In this document: positions 1 through 7,882 of the stretch, piece after piece
Layout of the letters: every line of letters starts with the position of its first letter
Numbering within the stretch: the stretch's first letter is position 1
From: Roseovarius sp. THAF9
GTDB taxonomy: Bacteria > Pseudomonadota > Alphaproteobacteria > Rhodobacterales > Rhodobacteraceae
DNA length: 64,000 bases
Direction of reading: 5' to 3'
NCBI RefSeq assembly: GCF_009363715.1
Contig: NZ_CP045404.1
Location: 3,254,001-3,318,000 of the forward strand
Notes under the pieces: model-generated
Told to the model about the DNA's origin: nothing
Databases searched by the model: none
What the model saw: only the letters and a program-made list of their open reading frames with translations
Translations under genes and position numbers: made by a program

Positions 1-789
1 GGTGACGACCTCGTCGGCGATCAGCAGGATGTCGTGCTTGGCCAGCACTTCCTGAATCGCGGCCCAATAGCCGGCGGGCGGCGGCACCAGGCCCCCGGTG
101 CCCAGCGCGGGTTCACCGATGAAGGCGCCGATGGTGTCCGCCCCCTCGCGTTCAATCAGCGCCTCCAGCTCGGCCACGCAATGGGCGACGAACTGCTCCT
201 CGGTCTGGTTCACATCGGCGCGGCGATAGTAATAGGGCGCCTCGGTGTGCAGCACCTGCGCCAGCGGCAGGTCGAACTTCTGGTGAAACAGGTGCAGCCC
301 GGTCAGCGAGCCGGTCATCAGGCCCGAGCCGTGATAGCCGCGCCAGCGCGAGATGATCTTTTTCTTCTGGGGAAGCCCGCGGATGTTGTTGTAGTACCAG
401 ACCAGCTTGATGTTGGTCTCGTTGGCGTCCGAGCCGCTGAGGCCGAAATAGACTTTCGACATGTGGTCCGGCGCGCGGTCCAGCACCATCTTGGCCAGCG
501 TGATCGCGGCCTCGGTGCCGTGGCCGACATAGGCGTGGTAATAGGCCAGTTCGCGCGCCTGTTCGGCGATTGCGTCGGCAATCTCGGGCCGGCCATAGCC
601 GACGTTCACGCAGTAAAGCCCGGCAAAAGCATCGAGCAGGCGGTTGCCGTCGCGGTCCTCGATATGACAGCCGGAGCCGCCGGTCACGATGCGCTGCGGG
701 GCCTCACCCCGGGCGAATTCCGCCAGGTGGGTCGAGGGATGGAAAAAGTTTTCGCGGTCCCACTGGTCAAGTTGATCGTTCTTAAGCAT
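1..789 (-). CDS. doeD: Class III (PLP) aminotransferase, DoeD/Atf-type, 3' end outside window
   Basis: N-terminal 263 residues of a fold-type I, class III omega-aminotransferase; the gene runs off the left edge, so the catalytic lysine is not visible. It starts MLKNDQLDQWDRENFFHPS at 789 after a strong AAGGAGAG ribosome site. The family signature before the PLP-aspartate region (GGLVPPPAGYW, then ILLIADEVV) is seen at the window end. It lies 11 nt downstream of the aldehyde dehydrogenase gene in the order eutB-eutC-asnC-ssd-atf, which matches ectoine utilisation operons. There the aminotransferase (DoeD/Atf) converts L-2,4-diaminobutyrate to aspartate semialdehyde. The family is clear; the substrate is inferred from gene order, and other omega-amino acids are possible. 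Confidence 0.8.
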   Translation of the reverse strand, partial: MLKNDQLDQWDRENFFHPSTHLAEFARGEAPQRIVTGGSGCHIEDRDGNRLLDAFAGLYCVNVGYGRPEIADAIAEQARELAYYHAYVGHGTEAAITLAKMVLDRAPDHMSKVYFGLSGSDANETNIKLVWYYNNIRGLPQKKKIISRWRGYHGSGLMTGSLTGLHLFHQKFDLPLAQVLHTEAPYYYRRADVNQTEEQFVAHCVAELEALIEREGADTIGAFIGEPALGTGGLVPPPAGYWAAIQEVLAKHDILLIADEVVT

Positions 790-800
790 TCGTACTCTCC

Positions 801-2267
801 TTAGCCCCAATCGCGGCAGACGTATTTGATTTCCATGAACTCTTCCATGCCCTTTCGCGCGCCCTCGCGGCCGAGGCCGGACTGCTTGACCCCGCCGAAC
901 GGGATCGGCGCGCCGGTCACCTTGGTGCGGTTGACCGCGACCATGCCGAACTGCAGCGCGCGGCTGAGCCGGTAGATGCGGCGCGGGTCGTGGGCGTGGA
1001 CGTAAGCCACAAGGCCGTACTCGGTGTCGTTGGCGCGGCGGATGGCCTCATCCTCGGTTTCGAACGGTGTGATCGGCGCGACGGGACCAAAGGTTTCCTC
1101 GCGCATGATCTCGGCCTCGTCGGGCACGTCGGTCAGAACGGTCGCGTCATAGAACAGCCGCCCGAGCGGATTACGCTGGCCGCCGCAGGCAAGTTTCGCG
1201 CCTTTTTCCAAAGCGTCGGCGACATGTGCCTCCTGCTTGGCGACGGCGCCTTCGTTCATCAGCGGGCCAAGGTCGCAGTCATCCATGCCGACGCCAATCG
1301 TCAGCGCCTTTGTCGCGTTGGTGAAACGCGTGCAGAATTCATCGTAGATGCCACGCTGGACATAGATGCGGTTCGCGCCGAGGCAGTCCTGACCGGACGT
1401 GGCGAACTTGGCCTTGATGGTCTCGGCCACGGCATGATCGAGGTCGCAATCGTCGAACACGATCACCGGCGCATGGCCGCCCAATTCCATCACCAGTTTC
1501 TTCACGGTTTCCGCCGATGCGCGATAGAGTAGCCGCCCGACCTCGGTCGAGCCGGTGAAGGACAGCGCCCGCACCCGCGAGTCGTCGGTCCATGGCGGCA
1601 CCACGGTCGAGGCGCGGCCGGTGACCACGTTGAACACGCCCGGCTCGACGCCTGCACGCTCGGCCAATTCGGCCAGCGCCAGCGCCGAAAATGGCGTCTC
1701 GTGGCTGGGATGCGCGACGATGGTGCAGCCGGCAGCGAGAGCCGCGGCGGCCTTGCGGGTCAGCATGGCCGAGGGGAAATTCCACGGCGTGATCAGCGCC
1801 ACGACGCCCACGGGTTCAAGCCACAGCTCGACCTCGGCGGTGTTCAGGTGGCTGGTGACGCCCTCGATGTTGGGGCGCTTGGCTTCCTCGGCGTAGAATT
1901 CGACGAAAGACGCGGCATAGTCGATCTCGCCCCGCGCCTCGGACAGGGGTTTGCCCTGTTCGGCGACCATCAGCTTGGCCAGATCCTCGCGGTTCTCGAT
2001 GATCAGGTCAAACCAGCGGCGCAGGATCGCGGAGCGGTCCTGTGGCAACTTGGACGACCACTTGGGAAAGGCCTCCTGGGCGACGGTGACGGCCTCGGCG
2101 CTTTCATCAGCAGAAAGGCTGGCAACCTCTCCGACGACCGCCCCGTCGGCGGGGTCGGTCACGGTCAGGGTGCTGCCATCGGCGGCGGCGACCCATTTGC
2201 CGCCAACATAGGAAAAGTTGCGGACGAGCCGCAGGTCTTCGATCAGGCGCAAAGACGTGTCAGGCAT
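801..2267 (-). CDS. doeC: NAD(P)-dependent aldehyde dehydrogenase, succinate/aspartate-semialdehyde type (DoeC/Ssd)
   Basis: A 488-residue cytoplasmic aldehyde dehydrogenase. Visible motifs are PWNFP (161-165), FTGSTEVG (237-244), the general base in MELGGHAP (E261) and the nucleophile in SGQDCLG (C295). It starts at an ATG behind a near-perfect AAAGGAGG site. Gene order (downstream of eutC and asnC, upstream of the aminotransferase) suggests it is the semialdehyde dehydrogenase that finishes ectoine breakdown by oxidising aspartate semialdehyde to aspartate. One oddity: the usual cofactor-contacting lysine of the VVKPAEQTP-type motif is histidine here (VAHPSHETP, 184-192). It could equally serve a GABA/succinate-semialdehyde pathway. 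Confidence 0.87.
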   Translation of the reverse strand: MPDTSLRLIEDLRLVRNFSYVGGKWVAAADGSTLTVTDPADGAVVGEVASLSADESAEAVTVAQEAFPKWSSKLPQDRSAILRRWFDLIIENREDLAKLMVAEQGKPLSEARGEIDYAASFVEFYAEEAKRPNIEGVTSHLNTAEVELWLEPVGVVALITPWNFPSAMLTRKAAAALAAGCTIVAHPSHETPFSALALAELAERAGVEPGVFNVVTGRASTVVPPWTDDSRVRALSFTGSTEVGRLLYRASAETVKKLVMELGGHAPVIVFDDCDLDHAVAETIKAKFATSGQDCLGANRIYVQRGIYDEFCTRFTNATKALTIGVGMDDCDLGPLMNEGAVAKQEAHVADALEKGAKLACGGQRNPLGRLFYDATVLTDVPDEAEIMREETFGPVAPITPFETEDEAIRRANDTEYGLVAYVHAHDPRRIYRLSRALQFGMVAVNRTKVTGAPIPFGGVKQSGLGREGARKGMEEFMEIKYVCRDWG

Positions 2268-2379
2268 AAGTTCCTCCTTTAACTTACGGAGGTTTTATAT
2301 GGCTTGAGCAATGGGTGAGCCTGAATGGGCCTGCCGTGGAGGTGGATTTTTCTGCAAACCGCAGCGAATGCAGAAGAAT

Positions 2380-2862
2380 CTACTGCGCACCCAGAATCAC
2401 GTCGATGGGCGGGGCGGTCAGGCCCTTGACCGGCTTGGTCACGACATAGCTGAAATACCGCGCCATCCCGATCCGGTCGTTGAGCATCTGGTCGACAAGC
2501 CGCTGATAGGCATTGATGTCGGGGGTCACGACCTGCATCAGGTAATCGTAGCCGCCGCCTATACCCCAGCAGGCGACGATCTGGGGATATTGGTGCACGG
2601 CATCCTCGAAAATGCGGAATGTCGCGGCGGTATGATCGGTCAGTTCCACAGCCACGAAGACCGTCACATGCGGGCCGATTTTCCGCAAAGCGATCTCGGC
2701 GCGGTAGCCGCTGATCAAACCCGCCTTTTCCAGCCGCTTCAGTCTTTCCCAGCACGGCGAGGCCGACAAGCCCACACGTTCGGCAAGCGCGGCCTTCGTG
2801 ATCCGTCCGTCCTCGGCCAGGACCTTGAGGATCTCGATATCGCGCGCGTCCAGCCGTGTCAT
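2380..2862 (-). CDS. doeX: Lrp/AsnC-family regulator (DoeX/AsnC of ectoine operons)
   Basis: 160-residue Lrp/AsnC transcription factor. It has an N-terminal winged HTH (LDARDIEILKVLAEDGRIT, then LSASPCWERLKRLEKAG) and a C-terminal RAM ligand domain (about 70-150, with the GGGYDYLM strand). It starts 7 nt after the eutC stop, so it is probably cotranscribed with eutB/eutC; the 112 nt before the aldehyde dehydrogenase gene may hold a further control point. In ectoine operons an AsnC protein at this place (DoeX) is known to respond to pathway intermediates. The family call is certain; the specific role rests on synteny. Confidence 0.87.
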   Translation of the reverse strand: MTRLDARDIEILKVLAEDGRITKAALAERVGLSASPCWERLKRLEKAGLISGYRAEIALRKIGPHVTVFVAVELTDHTAATFRIFEDAVHQYPQIVACWGIGGGYDYLMQVVTPDINAYQRLVDQMLNDRIGMARYFSYVVTKPVKGLTAPPIDVILGAQ

Positions 2863-2869
2863 GGCCGGG

Positions 2870-3856
2870 TCAGGTCCGAATACGCGTACCGGCGTCGGGC
2901 AGTGCCGCGCGGACGTGACTGGCGATAGCGGTATCCTGCGCCCCGGTGCCGGTGAGGTCGCAAATGGTGATGTCCTGCGCCGACTGTCGGCCCCGGGCTT
3001 TGCCGGCGATGATGTCTCCCAGTTCCGGCGGGGTGGCGTCCGTCAGAACGCCCGCGGCCCGGGCGGCTTCCAACTCGCCGCTGGTCTCGCATTGGCTGAC
3101 CCGATCACAGGCGTAAAGGTCCGCGGCCGCGATGGCCTGCGGGTCGATCTCGTTCTTGCCTTCCTGGTCGGAGCCCATGGCGGTGATGTGAAGACCGGGA
3201 TGAAGCCAGTCGGCCATCAGTACAGGGGATCGCGCTGGCGTGGTGGTGACGACAAGCTGGCTGTCAGCCACCAGCGCGGCGGGATCGGTGACGGCCTCGG
3301 CCTCGACCCCCAGAGCCGCGGCAAGATCCTCGGCACAGGCGGCGGCCTTGTCGGCGTCGCGCCCGTGCACAAGCACGCGCTTGAAAGGACGGACCAGATG
3401 GGCCGCCTGAATCTGAAGCCTGGCTTGCACGCCGGTTCCGATGACGCCGGCTGTCTTGATCGTGTCCGGGGCGAGGTGCCGCGCGGCCACGGCACCCGCG
3501 GCCGCCGTACGGATATCGGTGAGATATCCGTTGTCCAGGTATACCGCCTCGACCAGTCCGGTCTTGGCTGAAAACAGGATCATCAGGCCGTTGAGGCTGG
3601 CAAGACCCAGTGCGGGGTTGTCGAAAAAGCCCGGGCTGACCTTGATGGCGAAGCCGTCGAAGCCGGGGATATAGGCCGTCTTGACGTCGACCTCGGCATT
3701 GGCTTGCGGCAGGTCCATGGAAAGGATCGGCGGCATCACGACATCGCCGCCCGCCAGCGCGGCAAAGGCGCGTTCGATGACATCGACCATGTCCACGTCC
3801 AGCCGGATCGCCGCGCGCAATTCGGCCTCGGTCACGATCTGGATTTCATGCGCCAT
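2870..3856 (-). CDS. eutC: Ornithine cyclodeaminase/mu-crystallin-family protein, EutC-like
   Basis: 328-residue member of the ornithine cyclodeaminase/mu-crystallin superfamily, which contains NAD(P)-dependent imine and amino acid reductases. It shows the substrate-side KVSPGFFDNP segment, the Rossmann glycine loop VIGTGVQAR (about 139-147) and the family stretch ITAMGSDQEGKNEID. It starts 11 nt inside the end of the EutB-like gene, implying translational coupling. Beside a threonine-dehydratase-like gene and upstream of asnC-ssd-atf, it best matches EutC of hydroxyectoine utilisation. Iminosuccinate reductase (BhcD) of the beta-hydroxyaspartate cycle belongs to the same subfamily and also pairs with a dehydratase, so that alternative remains open. 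Confidence 0.78.
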   Translation of the reverse strand: MAHEIQIVTEAELRAAIRLDVDMVDVIERAFAALAGGDVVMPPILSMDLPQANAEVDVKTAYIPGFDGFAIKVSPGFFDNPALGLASLNGLMILFSAKTGLVEAVYLDNGYLTDIRTAAAGAVAARHLAPDTIKTAGVIGTGVQARLQIQAAHLVRPFKRVLVHGRDADKAAACAEDLAAALGVEAEAVTDPAALVADSQLVVTTTPARSPVLMADWLHPGLHITAMGSDQEGKNEIDPQAIAAADLYACDRVSQCETSGELEAARAAGVLTDATPPELGDIIAGKARGRQSAQDITICDLTGTGAQDTAIASHVRAALPDAGTRIRT

Positions 3857-4853
3857 AGGTGTTCCCTTTCACCAGCGTGTCGCCCAGCTGAATATCCTCT
3901 CCCGCCATGATTTGATGAAACATTCCCATATCGAGGTTGCGGCCCGTGATGATGGTGCCGATCGGCCCCGACACCTCTGGCAACTTGCCTGCTAGAAGCG
4001 CGGCGATTCCGACAACGCACGCCCCTTCCGCCACGATACGGTCCTCGTAGAACAACACCTGCATGGCGTGGTAGATTTCTTCTTCGGTGACCAGCACCGT
4101 GTCGTCGAGGTGGTCACGGCAGAGCGCAAAGGATAGTTTGTTGTCCATTCCAATCCCGCCCCCAAGGCTATCGGCAAGGCTTGCGACCTCTTCCACCTCG
4201 ACCGGGTGACCGGCGGTGATGGAGGCGTGCATGGCGGCGCCTCGATCCATGCTGATGCCGATGACCTTGATCTGCGGGTTGATCGTTTTTGCCGCGACGG
4301 CAACGCCCGCCGCCAACCCGCCGCCTGACAGTGGCACAAGGATCGTGCGCAGATCGGGACGCGCCTGCAACATTTCCAGCCCGATCGTCCCCTGCCCTGC
4401 AATGACATGCGGATCGTCGAACGGTGAAATTTCCACCAGGCCCTCGGCCTCGACCAGCCTCAGGCTTTCGGCCAAGGCGTCGTCCTGGCTTTTACCGCAG
4501 GTCCGCACCTCGGCGCCCAGGGCCTTGATGCCGTCCACCTTGGCCTGCGGCACTAGGTTGGACATGCAGATCACGGCGCGCAGCCCGCGATGCTCGGCGG
4601 CATAGGCCACGCCGCGCCCGTGGTTCCCGGTCGAACAGCATGTGACGCCTTCAACATCCTCGGGCAGGTTCATCACCGCGTTCACCGCACCGCGCAGCTT
4701 GAACGCGCCGATAGGCTGCATGTTCTCGAGCTTCATCAGGAATTCGCTGCCTGCCTTCTGCGTCATGAACGGGGACGGCACGAACGGGGTGTTGTCGGCA
4801 ATTCCCGCAATCGTCCGTCGCGCGGCAAGGATGTTGGACAGCGCAAATGCCAA
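3846..4853 (-). CDS. eutB: PLP-dependent threonine dehydratase-like protein, EutB-like
   Basis: 335-residue fold-type II PLP enzyme resembling threonine/hydroxyaspartate dehydratases. I chose a TTG start at 4853 because AGGAG lies 7 nt upstream and the family's first helix follows directly; the longer reading back to 4949 has a low-complexity, non-homologous leader. The PLP lysine is in GAFKLRG (K52) and the phosphate-binding loop is SGGGLAAG. It overlaps the next gene by 11 nt. EutB-type proteins are thought to eliminate the hydroxyl of a hydroxyectoine-derived intermediate; BhcB (beta-hydroxyaspartate dehydratase) is a close relative. This is the first gene of the minus-strand operon visible here. 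Confidence 0.78.
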   Translation of the reverse strand: MAFALSNILAARRTIAGIADNTPFVPSPFMTQKAGSEFLMKLENMQPIGAFKLRGAVNAVMNLPEDVEGVTCCSTGNHGRGVAYAAEHRGLRAVICMSNLVPQAKVDGIKALGAEVRTCGKSQDDALAESLRLVEAEGLVEISPFDDPHVIAGQGTIGLEMLQARPDLRTILVPLSGGGLAAGVAVAAKTINPQIKVIGISMDRGAAMHASITAGHPVEVEEVASLADSLGGGIGMDNKLSFALCRDHLDDTVLVTEEEIYHAMQVLFYEDRIVAEGACVVGIAALLAGKLPEVSGPIGTIITGRNLDMGMFHQIMAGEDIQLGDTLVKGNTYGA

Positions 4854-5224
4854 GTGGAAACTCCTCTGGCTGTTAGCTTTGCAGACCCGGAAGTGATGTG
4901 ACCCGGTCCCTTTCGGAACAGGATGCGGGATGCGATGGGTCAAACGCAACCGGAATGCGCCTCGGCGCAGTTAGTGGGTCGTATCGCTTGGGCGAGCACA
5001 CGGTTTCGGCGCGTGCCGGCCTGGGTACGGGGTACGGACAGAACGAACTGCTCGAGCCGGGCCAACGCTTTTGGCTTTGCGACCAGAAATGCAATTGGCT
5101 TGCGGTTCAGGATGGGTCCATAAAAGATGCGATACCCCCCTGGCTGGCTGATCCCGGCGCAAAAACAAGACCGCCCCGGTAACGCACATCACGGGACGGT
5201 CCAGTTGCCCTTGGTCCGGAATAG
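4854..5224. other. 371-bp intergenic region between eutB and the reductase gene
   Basis: No coding sequence is supported: the reading frames here have no recognisable domain or ribosome site. It holds the terminator of the minus-strand reductase gene (5161-5201) and should contain the promoter of the eutB operon. I could not identify a convincing -35/-10 pair or operator. Confidence 0.6.
5161..5201 (-). terminator. Rho-independent terminator of the reductase-like gene
   Basis: Read on the minus strand, GACCGTCCCG pairs with CGGGGCGGTC around a 13-nt loop, giving a 10-bp stem with one G-T pair, followed by TTGTTTTT. It begins about 24 nt after the stop of the 5225-6277 gene. Confidence 0.82.
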
Positions 5225-6277
5225 TCAGGCGGCCTTCTTGCGGTTCTCTTCCAACCGGGCGTTGATGATATCGGCCGTCTCGTCCGCTTCTTCCATTGGC
5301 TGCCCCATCTGGTCCGCGATCAGTTTGACCAGCAGATCCACCCGCTCAATTTGCTCGGCACCACCGTCGATGGCCCGCGCGGCCGAGGACGGTTTCAGAA
5401 GGCCGTTCGCCGCTTTGGCGTATTTCTCGAAGGGAACCTGATCGTCTTCGTCTGCCCCCAGGTGCGTGACGAGATCGCAGACTTTCTTGTAGATCGATTG
5501 GGATTCCAAAAGATCACCATGCACAGCCTCCTTGATGGGACGGATGCCGTCGCGCTGAACACAGCGGTAATTGCCGGTCAGCAGCATGGCCCATTTGGCG
5601 AAGGGCACGAACAGCGAGTCGAAGAGGCGCAGTTTGACCGGCACGTCCTTTCCGTCCACCCGCACCGCTTCGATCTTTTCCTCCAGCTCGCGCACGATGG
5701 CGGTATGGGCCGGATCCTCGAAAGGCGCGGCCTTGAAGTTGGTGGGCAGTCCGACATGAAGGACATTGGGACCCTCCTCCGGCGGACGGAAGGCTTGCGG
5801 GTCGGGGCTGCACAGCGAGACAAGGCCGGGCTTGAAACCCTCCCACGGCTCGACGTGGTTGAAGGCGGGGCGCAACTCCTCTGCATCCAGCTTCTCGATC
5901 CGCTTCAGGTACGGCAGCGGCGGCATGTTCATGATCGACATGCAAGGACAACCGGACGCTGCGATGCGCTTCATCAACGCGGTTATCTCGGCGTTGCCAT
6001 ATTGCGGCTCGGACATGGCCAGCGCGACCAGATCATACTCTTCGGGCGCCACGTCGGCAGGCGCCTTGGCATCGAGCCGTCCAGGAAGATCCCCCGATTT
6101 GAATGCGCGGTGCTCGTCTTCGTCGCGCAGCTTGATGCGGACTTCGGTTCCTTTTTCGTTGATGGTGTCGGCGGTGGCTTGGCGGCACACAAGCGTCACG
6201 TCCTGCCCTGCCATCAAAAGCTTTGTCCCCAGCAGCGAGCCGTAGGATGCACCCAGAATAAGAATCTTGCGAGCCAT
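5225..6277 (-). CDS. Ketopantoate reductase (PanE/ApbA)-like NAD(P)-dependent oxidoreductase
   Basis: 350-residue protein starting MARKILILGASYGSLLG at 6277 behind AAGGAGAG. The GASYGS loop (9-14) is a variant of the PanE nucleotide-binding GxGxxG. The C-terminal helical domain contains PFAKWAMLLTGN, where the lysine aligns with the catalytic Lys of 2-dehydropantoate 2-reductases. It is longer and more divergent than housekeeping PanE (about 300 aa), so pantothenate synthesis is unlikely. It is monocistronic with its own terminator and divergent from an ScfR-type regulator, which suggests specific control. A PanE paralogue (PanE2) of methylotrophs is an oxalyl-CoA reductase; with an oxalate locus 1.6 kb away that function is a testable possibility, not a conclusion. 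Confidence 0.65.
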   Translation of the reverse strand: MARKILILGASYGSLLGTKLLMAGQDVTLVCRQATADTINEKGTEVRIKLRDEDEHRAFKSGDLPGRLDAKAPADVAPEEYDLVALAMSEPQYGNAEITALMKRIAASGCPCMSIMNMPPLPYLKRIEKLDAEELRPAFNHVEPWEGFKPGLVSLCSPDPQAFRPPEEGPNVLHVGLPTNFKAAPFEDPAHTAIVRELEEKIEAVRVDGKDVPVKLRLFDSLFVPFAKWAMLLTGNYRCVQRDGIRPIKEAVHGDLLESQSIYKKVCDLVTHLGADEDDQVPFEKYAKAANGLLKPSSAARAIDGGAEQIERVDLLVKLIADQMGQPMEEADETADIINARLEENRKKAA

Positions 6278-6342
6278 GTGATCTCTCCTTGCACTATCAC
6301 CGCGCAACATAATTACCCATAGAGATTCTGCTACAAAATTCG

Positions 6343-6396
6343 TGTAAATGTGTTATTGATAATATTTACAAGTCAACAAATCGTAATTGTGTAAAC
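6343..6396. promoter_or_regulatory. Divergent promoter region with three TGTAAA-type elements
   Basis: The AT-rich 126-bp divergent region carries TGTAAAT (6343-6349), its inverted partner ATTTACA (6364-6370; arms GTAAAT/ATTTAC 14 nt apart) and TGTAAAC (6390-6396), 7 nt before the regulator's ATG. This looks like the binding region of the divergently encoded regulator acting on both genes, but no footprint motif is known to me for this protein. Confidence 0.5.
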
Positions 6397-6403
6397 TCGC
6401 TAG

Positions 6404-7810
6404 ATGTCAAAGACTTTCATCGGACCCAAGTTACGGCAGCTTCGGATCAGCCACGATCTGACGCAGGCCGATGTTGCAGATCGGCTTGGCGTCAGCGCCG
6501 CATACGTTAACCTGCTGGAAAACAACCAGAGAAGCCTGTCGGTCAAGATATTACTGGCCATTTCCGAGGCGTTTGATGTCGACGTGAAGGAACTGACCCA
6601 GGACGATGGCGCGCATGTGCTTGCGGACCTGCGCAATGCGTTCAGCGACACGACGCTGGAAGGCGATCCGCCGGATGTGCAGGAGCTGCGCAGCGCGATT
6701 GAACGTGCGCCGGCGTTTGTCGATCATTTCCTGCAACTGCATCGCGCGCACCGCGCCGCTTTGAGGGTCATCATGCGGGGCGGGTCGGAAGGCCGCGACG
6801 AGAAAATTCTGCACGCCTCCCCGGAAACCGCGATCCACGACTTTTTTCGTAAGAACAGCAATTATTTCGCCGTGCTCGAAGTTGCGGCCGAGAGCGCGCG
6901 GCACTCAATATCGGTGGCGCCGGAGTCCCTTTTTGTCGATCTTCGCGCCGGGCTTCGCGAAATCCATGGCGTGTCCGTGGAAGTGCGACCCATCGAGGAA
7001 CTTGGCGACTCGCTGCGCATCTACGACGAAGACAGCCGCACGCTCTTGTTGTCGCAGGCGCTCAATACCGAAAACCGGGCGTTCCAGATGGCGCATATCC
7101 TGGCCTTCCTGACCGAAGGCCGAATGATTTCGAGAATGGCGCGCAATGCCCAGGCCGACCCCGAGCGGGTGCAGCCCAGGCTGGAGGTCGAGCTGGGAAA
7201 CTACTTTGCGGCGGCCTTCCTGATGCCCTACGAGGATTTTCTGGCAACAGCCGAAAGCACTGGATACGACATCGACCGCATCGCGCTGGCCTTCGGCGTC
7301 ACGTTCGAACAGGTCTGCCACCGCCTGACAACCATGCAGCGCGACAAGGCGCACGGGATTCCGTTTTTCCTGCTTCGGCTGGACCGGGCTGGAAATGTCA
7401 CCAAACGGTTCAATGCCTCGTCCTTCGACCTTGCCGAGTATGGCGGGGCCTGCCCGGTTTGGAATGTTCATGCCGCTTTCTCGGTGCCGGGCGTCATCTT
7501 TCCGCAGTTCGTGGAAATGCCCGACGGACAGCGCTTCTTTTCGATCAGCAGGACCGTGCATCGCCCGGTTTTCAGTGCGGACACGCAGGACCGGAGGCTG
7601 ACACTGACGCTGGGCTGCGAGGCCCGGCACGCGCATCGCCTCCGCTATGCAGCTAGCTTCAAGATCGACGATCCGACGCTTTATCAGCCGATCGGTATCA
7701 ACTGTCAGCTCTGCCCGCGTCAGGCGTGTTCGCAGCGCGCGCACCAGCCATTGTTCATCAACCTGCCGATCGACGCCAACCGGCGCGGCTCTACCCGTTA
7801 CGAAAGTTGA
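6404..7810 (+). CDS. XRE-family regulator with IrrE-like and DUF2083 domains (ScfR type)
   Basis: 468-residue cytoplasmic regulator. It has an N-terminal Cro/C1 HTH (about 7-63, with LRQLRISHDLTQADVADRLG), a central ImmA/IrrE-like region, and a C-terminal DUF2083-type domain with a cysteine-rich signature (NCQLCPRQACSQR, then RGSTRYE at the end). Such proteins are annotated as short-chain fatty-acyl-CoA-responsive regulators of propionate or acetate metabolism. The metallopeptidase motif HExxH is degenerate (AHILAFL), so it is unlikely to be a protease. It is transcribed divergently from the reductase gene at 5225-6277, its most likely target, and converges on the tct operon terminator. Confidence 0.83.
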   Translation: MSKTFIGPKLRQLRISHDLTQADVADRLGVSAAYVNLLENNQRSLSVKILLAISEAFDVDVKELTQDDGAHVLADLRNAFSDTTLEGDPPDVQELRSAIERAPAFVDHFLQLHRAHRAALRVIMRGGSEGRDEKILHASPETAIHDFFRKNSNYFAVLEVAAESARHSISVAPESLFVDLRAGLREIHGVSVEVRPIEELGDSLRIYDEDSRTLLLSQALNTENRAFQMAHILAFLTEGRMISRMARNAQADPERVQPRLEVELGNYFAAAFLMPYEDFLATAESTGYDIDRIALAFGVTFEQVCHRLTTMQRDKAHGIPFFLLRLDRAGNVTKRFNASSFDLAEYGGACPVWNVHAAFSVPGVIFPQFVEMPDGQRFFSISRTVHRPVFSADTQDRRLTLTLGCEARHAHRLRYAASFKIDDPTLYQPIGINCQLCPRQACSQRAHQPLFINLPIDANRRGSTRYES

Positions 7811-7815
7811 CGGCG

Positions 7816-7852
7816 TAAAAAAGCCTGCCCCCCGGGAGATCAGGGGGCAGGC
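7816..7852 (-). terminator. Terminator of the oxc-frc-fhs-tct operon
   Basis: On the minus strand GCCTGCCCCC pairs with GGGGGCAGGC (10-bp perfect stem, 10-nt loop) followed by TTTTTT. It sits about 30 nt past the tctA stop and just beyond the converging regulator gene's stop, so it may serve both strands weakly. Confidence 0.87.
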
Positions 7853-7882
7853 GTTGGGCGTCGCGGTCAGACGTGGCCCGTA

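Noticed and set aside
1..4853. Complete beta-hydroxyaspartate cycle operon
   Set aside because: No D-threonine-aldolase-type BhcC or aspartate-glyoxylate aminotransferase BhcA is present, and the asnC-ssd-atf neighbours favour the ectoine type. Kept only as an alternative for two genes.
4898..5182. 94-codon plus-strand frame in the eutB upstream gap
   Set aside because: No homology and it runs into the terminator of the reductase gene; more likely promoter/leader DNA.
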